Assembly: GCA_965220365.1 (NCBI GenBank)
Contig: OZ244823.1
Location: forward strand, 1,116,001-1,180,000
Source of the DNA: Bin80 sp965220365
Lineage (GTDB): Bacteria > Bacteroidota > Rhodothermia > Rhodothermales > Bin80
Reading direction: 5' to 3'
DNA length: 64,000 bases
The notes under the pieces were generated by a model that saw nothing but the letters and a program-made list of their open reading frames with translations, was not told the origin of the DNA and made no database searches. How positions within the stretch are numbered: the first letter of the stretch is position 1; every line of letters starts with the position of its first letter. Made by a program: the position numbers and the translations under genes. Positions 14,824-23,736 of this stretch are shown here, in pieces.

Positions 14824-17715
14824 ATGCCGACGAATACAGAAAAGGCTGTAAACATCAAGATTGCTGAATGCCTGCGCAGCAAGCATCCAGGTTGGGCAGT
14901 CGGTGCGGAGCAGACGGGGGTATTTGTTGCAAAATTAAAGCAGCCCGATATCGTAATCTCTCATGAGGGTGGCTTGACCGTAATTGTAGAAACGGAATAT
15001 GATCCTGCAAATACGGTGGAGTCGGACGCACGGTCCCGGTTTGGTCAAAAAATCCGACGAACCGGAGAGGAGGTTGAATTATGCATTGCAGTAAAATTAT
15101 CAGTGGCGCTTCGACAGGTTGGGCAAGAAAACCTGGGGGCTGCAGTACGGGCAGCACGCTATTTATTCGCGGTCTTCTCATATGGCAGTGAGGAGGGATT
15201 ATTTGAAACCATTGAGCGCTGGCCGAAGAGTGGATGGCTTGAAGGCGGGCTGGACGATTTAGCGAGTTGCATTGAGTCCGCTGTATTATCCGAGCGACGG
15301 GTGCTGAGAGGTGTCAAGATCCTGGAGGAGGTGGTGGGCGAGACCGCTGGATATTTGCAGCATTATGCACCCAGATATGTTCTTACTCGCCTCGCGGGAA
15401 AACTACATCAGGAGGAAGGGGAGCAGACCAACCGTATGGCGATCGCTATTTTGGCCAATGCAGTGATCTTTCATATGCGTCTTTCCCGATTACATCCAGA
15501 AATTGAGGCCCTTAGTGCACTCAAGTATGATGACGAAGTATTTCTGAAGTATGATGTGCTGGACTGCTGGAAAAAAATTCTAACCATCAATTACTGGCCG
15601 ATTTTTTATCTGGCATCGGAATTGCTGCTCATCGTGCCGGATCGTGAAGCACAGACCATCATAGACAGATTAAACACGATGGCAGGTAGACTGGATTACT
15701 TTGGGGCGACCGATATCCAGGATCTGTCGGGACGGATGTTTCAGAAGCTCATTGCCGACCGCAAGTTTCTGGCCACCTTTTACACGCTGCCTGCTTCGTC
15801 CACGCTCCTTGCACAACTGGCCGTTTCCCGTCTGCAGGTGAATTGGGCCATCCCCGAACAGGTCACGGCCCTCCAGATCGCCGATCTTGCCTGTGGGACC
15901 GGTGCACTGTTGGCGGCGGCGTATCATGCAATGGCTTCCCGCCATCGGCGGACCGGTGGAGACGACGCGTTGCTGCATGCCAAAATGATGGAGAATGTCC
16001 TGACGGCCGCCGATATCATGCCTTCGGCCGTCCATCTCACGGCGGCCACGTTGTCGGGAATGCACCCGAACCAAACCTTCGACCATACATGTGTGATCAA
16101 CATGCCCTATGGAGATCAAGAGGATAACCAAGGGATCTCCATTGGTTCACTTGATCTGATCCAGGCGGATCAGACCCGATCCCTCTTTGGGACGGGGCGA
16201 AAGGCAATCTCAGGCAAGGGGATCGTGGTAGATGATGCGCAGGATACGGTCATTGAGGTTCCCCATGGCTCCATGGATCTTATGATCATGAATCCACCCT
16301 TTACCCGGCCCACGAACCATGAGGCGACCGGAGTCCCGGTCCCTTCTTTTGCCGGCTTCCGAACGAAGGAAGAGGAGCAGGCGAAAATGTCGATACGGCT
16401 CCAGGAAATCAGGAATGAACTGGTCTCTCCGGCCGGTCATGGCAACGCCGGGCTTGCCTCGAATTTTATTGATTTAGCGCACGCCAAACTTCGCCCAGGT
16501 GGAATCCTAGCATTGGTCCTTCCCGCCTCGTTTGCCCAGGGACATGCCTGGGAGAATGCACGTGCGTTAATTCAAAAGTATTATACCGATATCCTGATCG
16601 TAGGGATTGCGACCGATGGGAGCACCGACAGGGCTTTTTCGGCGGATACGGGAATGGCAGAAGTATTGCTCGTAGCCACACGTAAGAAAGTGAAAGATGA
16701 CGGCAACAGCGACATCGTTAGTGCGAATTTACGATGTAGGCCAACGACGCAATTGGAGGCACTGGTCACTGCACGCATGATTGAAGAGAAGCGGGTGGGG
16801 ATGGATACAGGGGCAGAAAAAATTCGATTCACAGGATCCCATGAAGCTGGCAGCGTCTTTCGTTCAAAGGGCTGGAATGGCGTTGGTATCCGAGAGCCCT
16901 CACTGGCGGTTTTCATGAACTCACTTGCAGAAGGCAACCTGCTACTGCCTCGGATGGTCTCGGCGGTGTTTTTGCCGGTTTGTGAACTGGGCAACCTCGG
17001 ACGACGAGGCTTCTTGCATCGGGATATCAATGGGCGAACGAGTGACGGAGAAGCACGCGGACCACTGGATATAGAGGCATTGACTCGGTCACCGGAATAT
17101 CCGGTATTGTGGAAGCACAATGCTAGCCGGGAGCGACAGTTGATTGTTGCGCCGGATAGGCAGGGACGAAGCCGGGCAGGCTGCCGGAAACAGGCCGCAG
17201 AGCTCTGGCGCGATGGTGCATCCCGGCTCCATTTTAACTTGGATTTTCGGCTGAATTCACAGCCTCTGGCCGCATGTTTGACAGAAAAACCATCGCTTGG
17301 GGGAAGAGCTTGGCCAAATTTTCTCACCAAGAAGTACTGGGAGGCCCCGCTGGTTCTTTGGGCTAATACAACCCTCGGGCTGATCTCCTTCTGGTGGGCG
17401 GGAACGCGGCAGCAACAGGGACGATCTAATCTCACGATTGCACGGTTGCCTCAACTCTTGTCCCTTGACGCTGCGCAGCTCACGAAAAAACAACTTCATC
17501 TCAGCGAGAAGATCTTTAGCGACTTTCAGGGCAGAAATTTTCTGCCAGCGAATGAAGCATACCGAGACGATGTGCGCAAGGCACTGGACCGGGCCGTATT
17601 GGTTGAAGTGCTGGGATATGAAGACGACCTGCTTGAAAATCTTGTAATTCTACGTGAACAGTGGTGTACTGAACCTAGTGTCCATGGAGGGAAGGCATCA
17701 AAGCCCGGGAATTGA
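14824..17715 (+). CDS. Type IIG-like restriction/N6-adenine methyltransferase protein
   Basis: 963 residues. The N-terminus contains PDIVI (41-45) and VIVETEYD (53-60), which resembles a PD-(D/E)xK nuclease core, but the usual ExK lysine is replaced by Glu (E56-T-E58). The gamma-class methyltransferase part has SAM motif I ADLACGTGALL (~353) and the catalytic NPPF (~489). The C-terminal ~250 residues (TTLGLISFWWAGTRQQQGRSNLTIARLP) resemble target-recognition ends of type IIG/N6_Mtase proteins. Inference: a single-chain restriction-modification or defence enzyme, possibly nuclease-dead. It sits in the mla operon, and its stop TGA overlaps the mlaF ATG (TGATG), so mlaF translation now depends on it. 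Confidence 0.75.
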   Translation: MPTNTEKAVNIKIAECLRSKHPGWAVGAEQTGVFVAKLKQPDIVISHEGGLTVIVETEYDPANTVESDARSRFGQKIRRTGEEVELCIAVKLSVALRQVGQENLGAAVRAARYLFAVFSYGSEEGLFETIERWPKSGWLEGGLDDLASCIESAVLSERRVLRGVKILEEVVGETAGYLQHYAPRYVLTRLAGKLHQEEGEQTNRMAIAILANAVIFHMRLSRLHPEIEALSALKYDDEVFLKYDVLDCWKKILTINYWPIFYLASELLLIVPDREAQTIIDRLNTMAGRLDYFGATDIQDLSGRMFQKLIADRKFLATFYTLPASSTLLAQLAVSRLQVNWAIPEQVTALQIADLACGTGALLAAAYHAMASRHRRTGGDDALLHAKMMENVLTAADIMPSAVHLTAATLSGMHPNQTFDHTCVINMPYGDQEDNQGISIGSLDLIQADQTRSLFGTGRKAISGKGIVVDDAQDTVIEVPHGSMDLMIMNPPFTRPTNHEATGVPVPSFAGFRTKEEEQAKMSIRLQEIRNELVSPAGHGNAGLASNFIDLAHAKLRPGGILALVLPASFAQGHAWENARALIQKYYTDILIVGIATDGSTDRAFSADTGMAEVLLVATRKKVKDDGNSDIVSANLRCRPTTQLEALVTARMIEEKRVGMDTGAEKIRFTGSHEAGSVFRSKGWNGVGIREPSLAVFMNSLAEGNLLLPRMVSAVFLPVCELGNLGRRGFLHRDINGRTSDGEARGPLDIEALTRSPEYPVLWKHNASRERQLIVAPDRQGRSRAGCRKQAAELWRDGASRLHFNLDFRLNSQPLAACLTEKPSLGGRAWPNFLTKKYWEAPLVLWANTTLGLISFWWAGTRQQQGRSNLTIARLPQLLSLDAAQLTKKQLHLSEKIFSDFQGRNFLPANEAYRDDVRKALDRAVLVEVLGYEDDLLENLVILREQWCTEPSVHGGKASKPGN

Positions 17716-18479
17716 TGATGAGGCTTACAAGCCGCCAATCTGGAAATATCTCGGACGGATACGAGATTCAGATCAAGGATCTCCATAAGGCATTTGGAGA
17801 ACGCAAAATTTTGCGGGGTGTGTCGGTTCGTGTTCGGCGGGGCAGTACATTCGCAGTCATGGGAGGATCCGGTACGGGAAAGAGTGTCTTGCTAAAGCAT
17901 ATGGTCGGGTTGATGGAACCGGATTCGGGCGAAGTATGGGTTCAGGGACAGCAGGTGGATCAGTTGAACCAGTCCAGTCTGAATGCACTGCGGCTTCGGA
18001 TCGGGTATCTATTCCAGGGAGGAGCACTGTTTGATTCAATGACGGTGGCAGAAAATCTAGATTTTGTATTGCGTCGGCATAGTAAAATGTCTGCCTCGGA
18101 GCGGACCGAACAGATCCAGGAGGCCATTGCATGGGTTAACCTTCCGCATGCGGCTACGCAGTATCCTGCCGAATTGTCTGGTGGACAAAAAAAGCGGATT
18201 GCACTTGCCCGTGCGATCATACTAAGTCCCGATATTCTGTTGTGTGATGAACCCACGACCGGGTTGGATCCTGTGAGCGTTCGAACTGTATCCAGTCTGA
18301 TCATGCGGTTGAAAGCAGAGCGCGGCATTACCACCGTTGCCATCACCCATGATCTTTTATGTGCTGAAATCATTGCAGATCATGCTGCGTTTCTCTACCA
18401 GGGAAAAACGCTGGCCGAAGGCACACTAGATGAATTGCGTGCAAGCCAGCACCCGCAATTACGTGAATTTTTCGGATGA
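17715..18479 (+). CDS. mlaF: MlaF-family ABC transporter ATP-binding protein
   Basis: 254 residues from ATG 17715 (TTG 17712 is also possible). Walker A GGSGTGKSVLLK, Q-loop YLFQGGALFDSMTVAENL, signature LSGGQKKRIALARA and Walker B ILLCDEPTTGLDP are all intact. It energises the MlaE permease for phospholipid transport at the inner membrane. It is separated from mlaE by the inserted methyltransferase gene and followed after 130 bp by mlaD. Confidence 0.93.
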   Translation: MMRLTSRQSGNISDGYEIQIKDLHKAFGERKILRGVSVRVRRGSTFAVMGGSGTGKSVLLKHMVGLMEPDSGEVWVQGQQVDQLNQSSLNALRLRIGYLFQGGALFDSMTVAENLDFVLRRHSKMSASERTEQIQEAIAWVNLPHAATQYPAELSGGQKKRIALARAIILSPDILLCDEPTTGLDPVSVRTVSSLIMRLKAERGITTVAITHDLLCAEIIADHAAFLYQGKTLAEGTLDELRASQHPQLREFFG

Positions 18480-18609
18480 TGGATACAGGGTTCGTGAGTT
18501 GTTGCAGATATAATTCTATGCTGCTTTGCGGCTTCAATAGAAGTTCTCATGCATTTCAATGCAACATTGAGGGCCGATTTGCTTTCCAACGAGATCAATC
18601 TGTCTAGCA

Positions 18610-19671
18610 ATGTCTACCAGAATCCGTGTCGGTCTTGTTGTAGTTATTTGTTTAGGACTTCTGGCGGCCGTTCTTTTTATTGTCGGTAGTCAGACATTAC
18701 TCTTCAGTGATCGGTTTCTGGTCCGGTCACAGTTTAATTCTGTTGCTGGTCTCAGTCCGGGGGCGGACGTGCAGTTCCAGGGAGTGAGTATCGGAGCAGT
18801 TCAAAGCGTCACCCTTCCCAGTGGGCCGGGGGGCATGATTGAAGTGACCATGGGAATCCGAACGAGAGCTCGCTCAATTCTGCACCAGGATACACAGGCT
18901 CAGATCAAGACCCAGGGGCTTCTCGGTAGTATGATCGTGGTGCTGGTGAATCCCCCCATGTCGGGGAGTGAACCCGACCCATTGGAGAATAATGATTCGA
19001 TTGTGGGGATTGACCCCTTTGATCTCTTCGAAATCACCGACAAGGCCCTCGCGTCGGTACAACGATTTGAGCAGTCCGCGACCTCCTTCGAGATTATTGT
19101 TGATGATATCCGGGCAGGGGAAGGCACCCTGGGCAAGCTCATCTATGATCCTGAGTTATATAACAGCATGGTCGCCACCGCACAGGAAACTGAGCGTCTC
19201 ATGGCAAATCTTGGGGATGATGCGGAGGCGCTGGTCATGCTTGCTACGCAGGCAACCGAGGGTGTGGAGTCCATCCTGGGGAAGCTTGATACGGGGAGTG
19301 GCACATTTGCCCAGCTCTTGAATGAGTCCAACCTGTATGAGTCAGTTCAGGCCAGTGCAGATACACTTCAAGAAATCATTATTGGCATTGGTACGCTAAC
19401 GAAACGTGTTGAAGCGATGGCAGAATGGGCGTCACTGGGGGCATTCCGATTTGCAGAACTCATGGAGGCCGGGAAGCATAACTGGCTCTTTAAGCGTTAT
19501 TTTGAGGAGCGGGGGTTTATGGAACAGGCACCGTTTGAGGTGCGGGAACAGGCGATTGCGGAAAGCTTTGCGGCGCTGGAGACAAGGAGGCAGGAACTCT
19601 TGGCCCTGGAAGCGCGCCTTGACCAGAGGGCAGCAATGCTTGACTCATTACAGCGGCAACTTGATCAGTAG
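18610..19671 (+). CDS. mlaD: MlaD-family MCE-domain protein
   Basis: 353 residues. One N-terminal membrane anchor (VGLVVVICLGLLAAVLFIVG) is followed by an MCE domain (about residues 38-118: FNSVAGLSPGADVQFQGVSIGAV, TQGLLGSMIVVL), then a long helical region rich in Ala/Glu/Gln ending in a coiled coil (LEARLDQRAAMLDSLQRQLDQ). It is the substrate-binding ring component of the Mla transporter. The long C-terminal helix is common in Bacteroidota MCE proteins and may reach into the periplasm. Confidence 0.92.
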   Translation: MSTRIRVGLVVVICLGLLAAVLFIVGSQTLLFSDRFLVRSQFNSVAGLSPGADVQFQGVSIGAVQSVTLPSGPGGMIEVTMGIRTRARSILHQDTQAQIKTQGLLGSMIVVLVNPPMSGSEPDPLENNDSIVGIDPFDLFEITDKALASVQRFEQSATSFEIIVDDIRAGEGTLGKLIYDPELYNSMVATAQETERLMANLGDDAEALVMLATQATEGVESILGKLDTGSGTFAQLLNESNLYESVQASADTLQEIIIGIGTLTKRVEAMAEWASLGAFRFAELMEAGKHNWLFKRYFEERGFMEQAPFEVREQAIAESFAALETRRQELLALEARLDQRAAMLDSLQRQLDQ

Positions 19672-19673
19672 AC

Positions 19674-20246
19674 GTGGCATCCCCTCTTGTTTATTCTAGC
19701 CGAGCACGGTGGTGTGCGAGTCGCTCTCTCTTGGGGTATGTCTTCCGACGTAGTACAGAGAGCGAGAGGCGGGCGGAGGCCTGGTATCTGATTACGATTT
19801 CCAGCGTGGTTGTTGCGGCGGTTGTGATGCAGTTTATGGCCTGGAGTTTCTGGCATGAAGAGATTCAGAGTAGTCCGCGTATCTCCATGTGGTATTGGGG
19901 GATTCAGTTGGGGCTGGTGGGCCTGGTCTTCGTCGGAGGGTTCCTGGGATACTGTCCCCGGGTTCGGGCTGTTCTGACAGAATCATCACTCCGAGTCTCT
20001 CAGGGGCGCAGATCCATTGAGCTGGCCCTTGATACTCTGACCGATTGCAGGATCATCCCTGCATTGCAATATTACCGAAAATGGAATTATCGCGTAGATA
20101 GCTATATGGCACATATTCCAGAAGATGTGCTTCTTGTTCTTGGAGAGCAAGAATCCATTGCGATTGGGATTGCCCCAGATGCACATGCAAGGCTGCTTGT
20201 TGCAATGAATCGGCTCGCGGAAGTCGCGGAAGCCAATGAAGTTTGA
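19674..20246 (+). CDS. Membrane protein with PH-like domain
   Basis: 190 residues from GTG 19674, directly after mlaD. Two membrane segments (SSVVVAAVVMQFMAWSF and IQLGLVGLVFVGGFLGY) are followed by a soluble beta-rich half (AVLTESSLRVSQGRRSIELALDTLTDCRII) that looks like a bacterial PH domain. Function unknown. Its end overlaps tgt by 11 bp, so it is co-translated with tgt. A start a little downstream is possible because no strong ribosome site is visible. Confidence 0.65.
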   Translation: MASPLVYSSRARWCASRSLLGYVFRRSTESERRAEAWYLITISSVVVAAVVMQFMAWSFWHEEIQSSPRISMWYWGIQLGLVGLVFVGGFLGYCPRVRAVLTESSLRVSQGRRSIELALDTLTDCRIIPALQYYRKWNYRVDSYMAHIPEDVLLVLGEQESIAIGIAPDAHARLLVAMNRLAEVAEANEV

Positions 20247-21360
20247 AGTTTCACACACATCCGAGGATGCACGCGCAGGTGTACTTGTAACCGAGCGTGG
20301 CAGGATTCACACGCCGGTATTCATGCCCGTGGGGACGCTGGGAGCGGTGAAAGGCTTATCTCCACGGGAGTTGAAGCAAGACTTGGATGCACAAATTATT
20401 CTCGGAAATACCTACCACCTTTACCTGCGGCCAGGACCAGAGAGGATCATGGAAGCCGGTGGGTTACATGAATTTATGGCATGGGATCGGCCGATCCTCA
20501 CCGATTCAGGAGGATTCCAGGTGTACTCATTGGCGAGTCGCTGCAAGATCACGGATGAGGGGGCTACGTTTCAGAGTCATATTGATGGATCCCGCCATCT
20601 GTTCACGCCGGAAACGGTTGTGGATTTTCAGCGGACGCTGGGATCCGATATTATGATGGTATTGGATGAGTGTCCTCCATCGGGGATTAGCCGGTCGTAC
20701 GCGCGGCAAGCAAATCGGCGAACGGCTGCGTGGGCTGCACGGAGTCGGACACGGTTTCAGGATACGGAGTCGCGGTACGGATATCCACAGCTACTCTTTG
20801 CAATCGTTCAGGGAAGCACGTTTGAGGATTTGCGGCGTGAATCTGCAGAAGAGCTTGTAGCGATGGATTTTCCTGGCTATGCGATCGGAGGGTTATCCGT
20901 CGGGGAAGAAGCTGAGGCCCTCTATGCAATGGTGCGTGTTTGCTGCGAAGTTCTCCCACCAGATAAACCTCGATACCTGATGGGGGTCGGCACCCCTGCA
21001 AACCTGCTTGAAGCAATTGGCCGTGGTGTCGACATGTTTGACTGCGTCATGCCTACGCGCAATGGACGCAACGGTATGCTCTTTACAACGCAGGGGGTCA
21101 TCAATATCCGAAATCGTAAATGGGCTAACGATTACAGCCCCTTGGACTGTGGTCTGAACACCTATGTCAGTCAGGCATTTACACGAGCGTACGTACGGCA
21201 TTTATTTCAGTGTAATGAGATCCTGGGATTGCAGATTTCTGCGATGCAGAACCTAGCGCTGTACGCATGGCTGATGCGCAGCGCCCGTCAGGCGATCAAA
21301 GAAAATCGTTATCCTAGCTTCAGACGGGAGATGAGCGCACAGCTCAGCCAGCGGCTGTAG
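20236..21360 (+). CDS. tgt: tRNA-guanine transglycosylase lacking the zinc-site ligands
   Basis: 374 residues. Tgt exchanges the wobble guanine in GUN anticodons for the queuosine precursor preQ1. The active-site parts are intact: DSGGFQVYSLA, GGLSVGEE, and the nucleophile region GVDMFDCVMPTRNGRNG. In the C-terminal zinc site, however, the ungapped family pattern DpeCdCytCrnY..AYlrHL reads DCGLNTYVSQAFTRAYVRHL: the three Cys are Leu, Thr and Ser, and the later HN is QN (SAMQNLALY). All four usual zinc ligands are thus absent although the surrounding residues are conserved. A zinc-free variant is likely, rather than a pseudogene. The start overlaps the upstream gene. Confidence 0.92.
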   Translation: MKFEVSHTSEDARAGVLVTERGRIHTPVFMPVGTLGAVKGLSPRELKQDLDAQIILGNTYHLYLRPGPERIMEAGGLHEFMAWDRPILTDSGGFQVYSLASRCKITDEGATFQSHIDGSRHLFTPETVVDFQRTLGSDIMMVLDECPPSGISRSYARQANRRTAAWAARSRTRFQDTESRYGYPQLLFAIVQGSTFEDLRRESAEELVAMDFPGYAIGGLSVGEEAEALYAMVRVCCEVLPPDKPRYLMGVGTPANLLEAIGRGVDMFDCVMPTRNGRNGMLFTTQGVINIRNRKWANDYSPLDCGLNTYVSQAFTRAYVRHLFQCNEILGLQISAMQNLALYAWLMRSARQAIKENRYPSFRREMSAQLSQRL

Positions 21361-21411
21361 TTGAATCATGAAGGAAGGCGGAGCGTAATCTCCCTATTAT
21401 TGGGTTAAATC

Positions 21412-22644
21412 ATGCCACGAAGTTTTGATATCCCCAAGTTTTATCGCAGTCCGATCATCTCAGTGATCAAGACGGCGCGCATGGCTGAAGATCCGCGCAA
21501 GAAGGATCTTTCGCCATCGCTCCTGGATTTTGGACCGGTAAAGGTATGGATTGCACGGAATTTTGGATTTTGTTTTGGGGTGGAGAATGCCGTAGAAATT
21601 GCATATCGTGCAATCTCGGATCATCCTGACCGCCGCCTCTTTATGCTATCGGAAATGATCCACAACCCCCAGGTGAATAATGACCTTCGTCGCCGGGGGA
21701 TGCAGTTTTTGCGCTCAAGCATGGGAGATCAGTTAATCGGTTTCGATACGTTGACCCCAGATGATATTGTTGTCATTCCCGCTTTTGGAACTACCCTGGA
21801 AATCACGGAAGAACTTACTAATCTCGGGGTTGATGTACGCACGTACGATACCACCTGTCCATTCGTGAAAAAAGTCTGGCGTCGGAGTGCTCAAATCGGC
21901 GACAAAGATTATACTGTGGTTATTCATGGCAAGCGGTTGCATGAGGAGTCGCGTGCCTCTTTTTCTCATGCGAATAAGCATGCGCCGGTAATTGTGATTC
22001 GGGACACGGACGATGCCGAGGATCTAGGGAAGGTGATTCGGGGCGAGAAAGATCGTGCCTATTTCTACGAACGATTTGCGGACTGCTACAGCGACGGGTT
22101 TGATCCAGACCGGGACCTAGAGCGCATTGGCGTCGTGAATCAGACGACAATGTTAGTGACGGAGACGCAGGCGGTGACCGACATCTTAAGAATTGCCATT
22201 CAAGAGCGTTATCAGGAAGAAGGACATTTTGTGGATACCAGTGATACACTCTGTTATGCAACGCATGAAAACCAGGAGGCTGCCCGCGTTATGCTGGAGA
22301 AGCCATTTGATCTGGCACTGGTTGTCGGGGGATACAATTCCTCAAATACCAGCCAGATTGTGTCGCTGTGCAGTTCGGTTGTTCCTACCTACTTTATACG
22401 GGGATCTGACGAGATTGGGGCGAAGCGGATCCACCATTACAATTATTCGGCCATGGAGGTGTGTACGACGGTTGACTGGCTTCCGACTCATCGGCCGGTA
22501 TCCATTGCAATCACCTCAGGTGCATCTTGCCCGGACATGCTCGTAGATGATGTAATCCGCAAAGTGGTGGCATTTTTTGAAGGTGCTGCGTCGTTTGAGG
22601 AGGCCCTAGCGCCATACGAATCCGTTCCCGTGCCACCTGAATAA
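21412..22644 (+). CDS. ispH: 4-hydroxy-3-methylbut-2-enyl diphosphate reductase
   Basis: 410 residues, the longer form with an N-terminal extension of about 45 residues common in Bacteroidota. IspH catalyses the last step of the MEP isoprenoid pathway, making IPP and DMAPP with a 4Fe-4S cluster. The three cluster cysteines are seen in NFGFCFGV, DTTCPFVKKV and TSGASCPDML. HNPQVNNDLRRRGM and FVDTSDTLCYATHENQ are also typical. It follows tgt after 51 bp and precedes two small lipoprotein genes. Confidence 0.93.
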   Translation: MPRSFDIPKFYRSPIISVIKTARMAEDPRKKDLSPSLLDFGPVKVWIARNFGFCFGVENAVEIAYRAISDHPDRRLFMLSEMIHNPQVNNDLRRRGMQFLRSSMGDQLIGFDTLTPDDIVVIPAFGTTLEITEELTNLGVDVRTYDTTCPFVKKVWRRSAQIGDKDYTVVIHGKRLHEESRASFSHANKHAPVIVIRDTDDAEDLGKVIRGEKDRAYFYERFADCYSDGFDPDRDLERIGVVNQTTMLVTETQAVTDILRIAIQERYQEEGHFVDTSDTLCYATHENQEAARVMLEKPFDLALVVGGYNSSNTSQIVSLCSSVVPTYFIRGSDEIGAKRIHHYNYSAMEVCTTVDWLPTHRPVSIAITSGASCPDMLVDDVIRKVVAFFEGAASFEEALAPYESVPVPPE

Positions 22645-22646
22645 AA

Positions 22647-23204
22647 ATGGCACGCAGCACGTGGATAGCTCTGGTGGTTCTGGCATCCTGTGATGTGTTT
22701 GGCGCTCGTACACCAGAGCCGCCGGTTGGTGAAGCAGGTACGTGGCTGCAGCCAGTCGCTCCCGACCTTGTCGTTGATAATTTGCGTGCTGCGGTTGCGG
22801 AGTTGAATGCTGCCAATTACCGCCGCTCGCTGGATGAGGAGTTTATGTTCACTCCTACGGCCGCCGCATATGCACGCGATCCAGATCAATGGATTCACTG
22901 GGATCAGGCGCAGGAGAATGGGTATTTTGTCACAGTTGCAGAGGCTGCAAAGGGGAGTTCTGGCAATCTCCTGCGTCTGGAGGACGCTACGACCGAGCTC
23001 AGTGATACAGAATACATCCTGGATGCCCATTATCTGTTGCTCATCAAACATGGGAGTCAGCAGATTGCAGACACCCTCCAAGGTAGGCTGGTATGGGTCA
23101 TTACCAAGAAAGCAGATGGTCTGTGGATGCTTACCAGGTGGAGTGATCAAAGTATTGGAACGGAGGATTCCTGGAGCGACCTGAAGGCAGAGTTTGCCAG
23201 CTAA
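22647..23204 (+). CDS. Small lipoprotein, NTF2-like, unknown
   Basis: 185 residues, starting two bases after ispH. A short signal peptide ends at the lipobox VLASC (C15). The mature part (PDLVVDNLRAAVAELNAANYRRSLDEEFMFTPT...WMLTRWSDQ) has the helix-then-curved-sheet pattern of NTF2-like proteins. No enzymatic residues are recognisable. The next gene encodes a similar protein, so the two are probably paralogues acting at the same periplasmic or outer-membrane site. Confidence 0.65.
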   Translation: MARSTWIALVVLASCDVFGARTPEPPVGEAGTWLQPVAPDLVVDNLRAAVAELNAANYRRSLDEEFMFTPTAAAYARDPDQWIHWDQAQENGYFVTVAEAAKGSSGNLLRLEDATTELSDTEYILDAHYLLLIKHGSQQIADTLQGRLVWVITKKADGLWMLTRWSDQSIGTEDSWSDLKAEFAS

Positions 23205-23208
23205 TTAC

Positions 23209-23733
23209 ATGGTATCCGGCCAACCGTACATATCTGCTCTGGCAGTCATCATGCTGCCGTTTTTATGTGGCGCATGTAATCCGTTTGCTCCGGCAATCGG
23301 AGAGGGAGACCCGTTTGAGGATCTTTTTGGTGACCCCAAGACGATTGAAGGGTACTTCACCAACTTCCGCAATGCTTACGAACTGAGGGATCTGTCGCTC
23401 TATGAACCCCTAATTGACTCTTCCTTCGTATTCATTTACACGGATTTCGATACGGGGATTGAGCGCGAGTGGGGGTTTGGTCAGGAGCTGGAGTCAACCC
23501 GCCGCTTGTTCGAAAGCACTGTAGAGGTACAGTTACAATGGAATCAAATTATTACCAGACAGGAATATGACGAAGGGAGGCGAGCGGTTGCGGTGCGAGG
23601 TTTTAATTTAGCGGTTGCCCTGAATAATGGGGATGTTTTCCGAGGGGATGGGAACGTGAATTTTTTGCTTGCACGTGCAGATACGACACGGGCTTGGCGT
23701 TTGCTTCGTTGGCGTGATGAGAGTGAATTATAA
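23209..23733 (+). CDS. Small lipoprotein, paralogue of the preceding gene
   Basis: 174 residues from ATG 23209; an in-frame ATG at 23194 overlaps the previous gene and is less likely. Signal peptide with lipobox LCGAC (C23), then PFAPAIGEGDPFEDLFG and an NTF2-like fold pattern (IEGYFTNFRNAYELRDLSLYEPLIDSSFVFIYTDF...WRLLRWRDES). The shared ending W-x-L-x-RW-x-D/S-x-S with the upstream lipoprotein supports gene duplication. Function unknown. Confidence 0.65.
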   Translation: MVSGQPYISALAVIMLPFLCGACNPFAPAIGEGDPFEDLFGDPKTIEGYFTNFRNAYELRDLSLYEPLIDSSFVFIYTDFDTGIEREWGFGQELESTRRLFESTVEVQLQWNQIITRQEYDEGRRAVAVRGFNLAVALNNGDVFRGDGNVNFLLARADTTRAWRLLRWRDESEL

Positions 23734-23736
23734 TCA

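Noticed and set aside
14480..17760. Duplicated mlaE 3' end before mlaF as a third example of the island pattern
   Set aside because: Only MM-RL at the mlaF start resembles the end of MlaE (MMVRLSLILFGG); this is too short to distinguish from chance.
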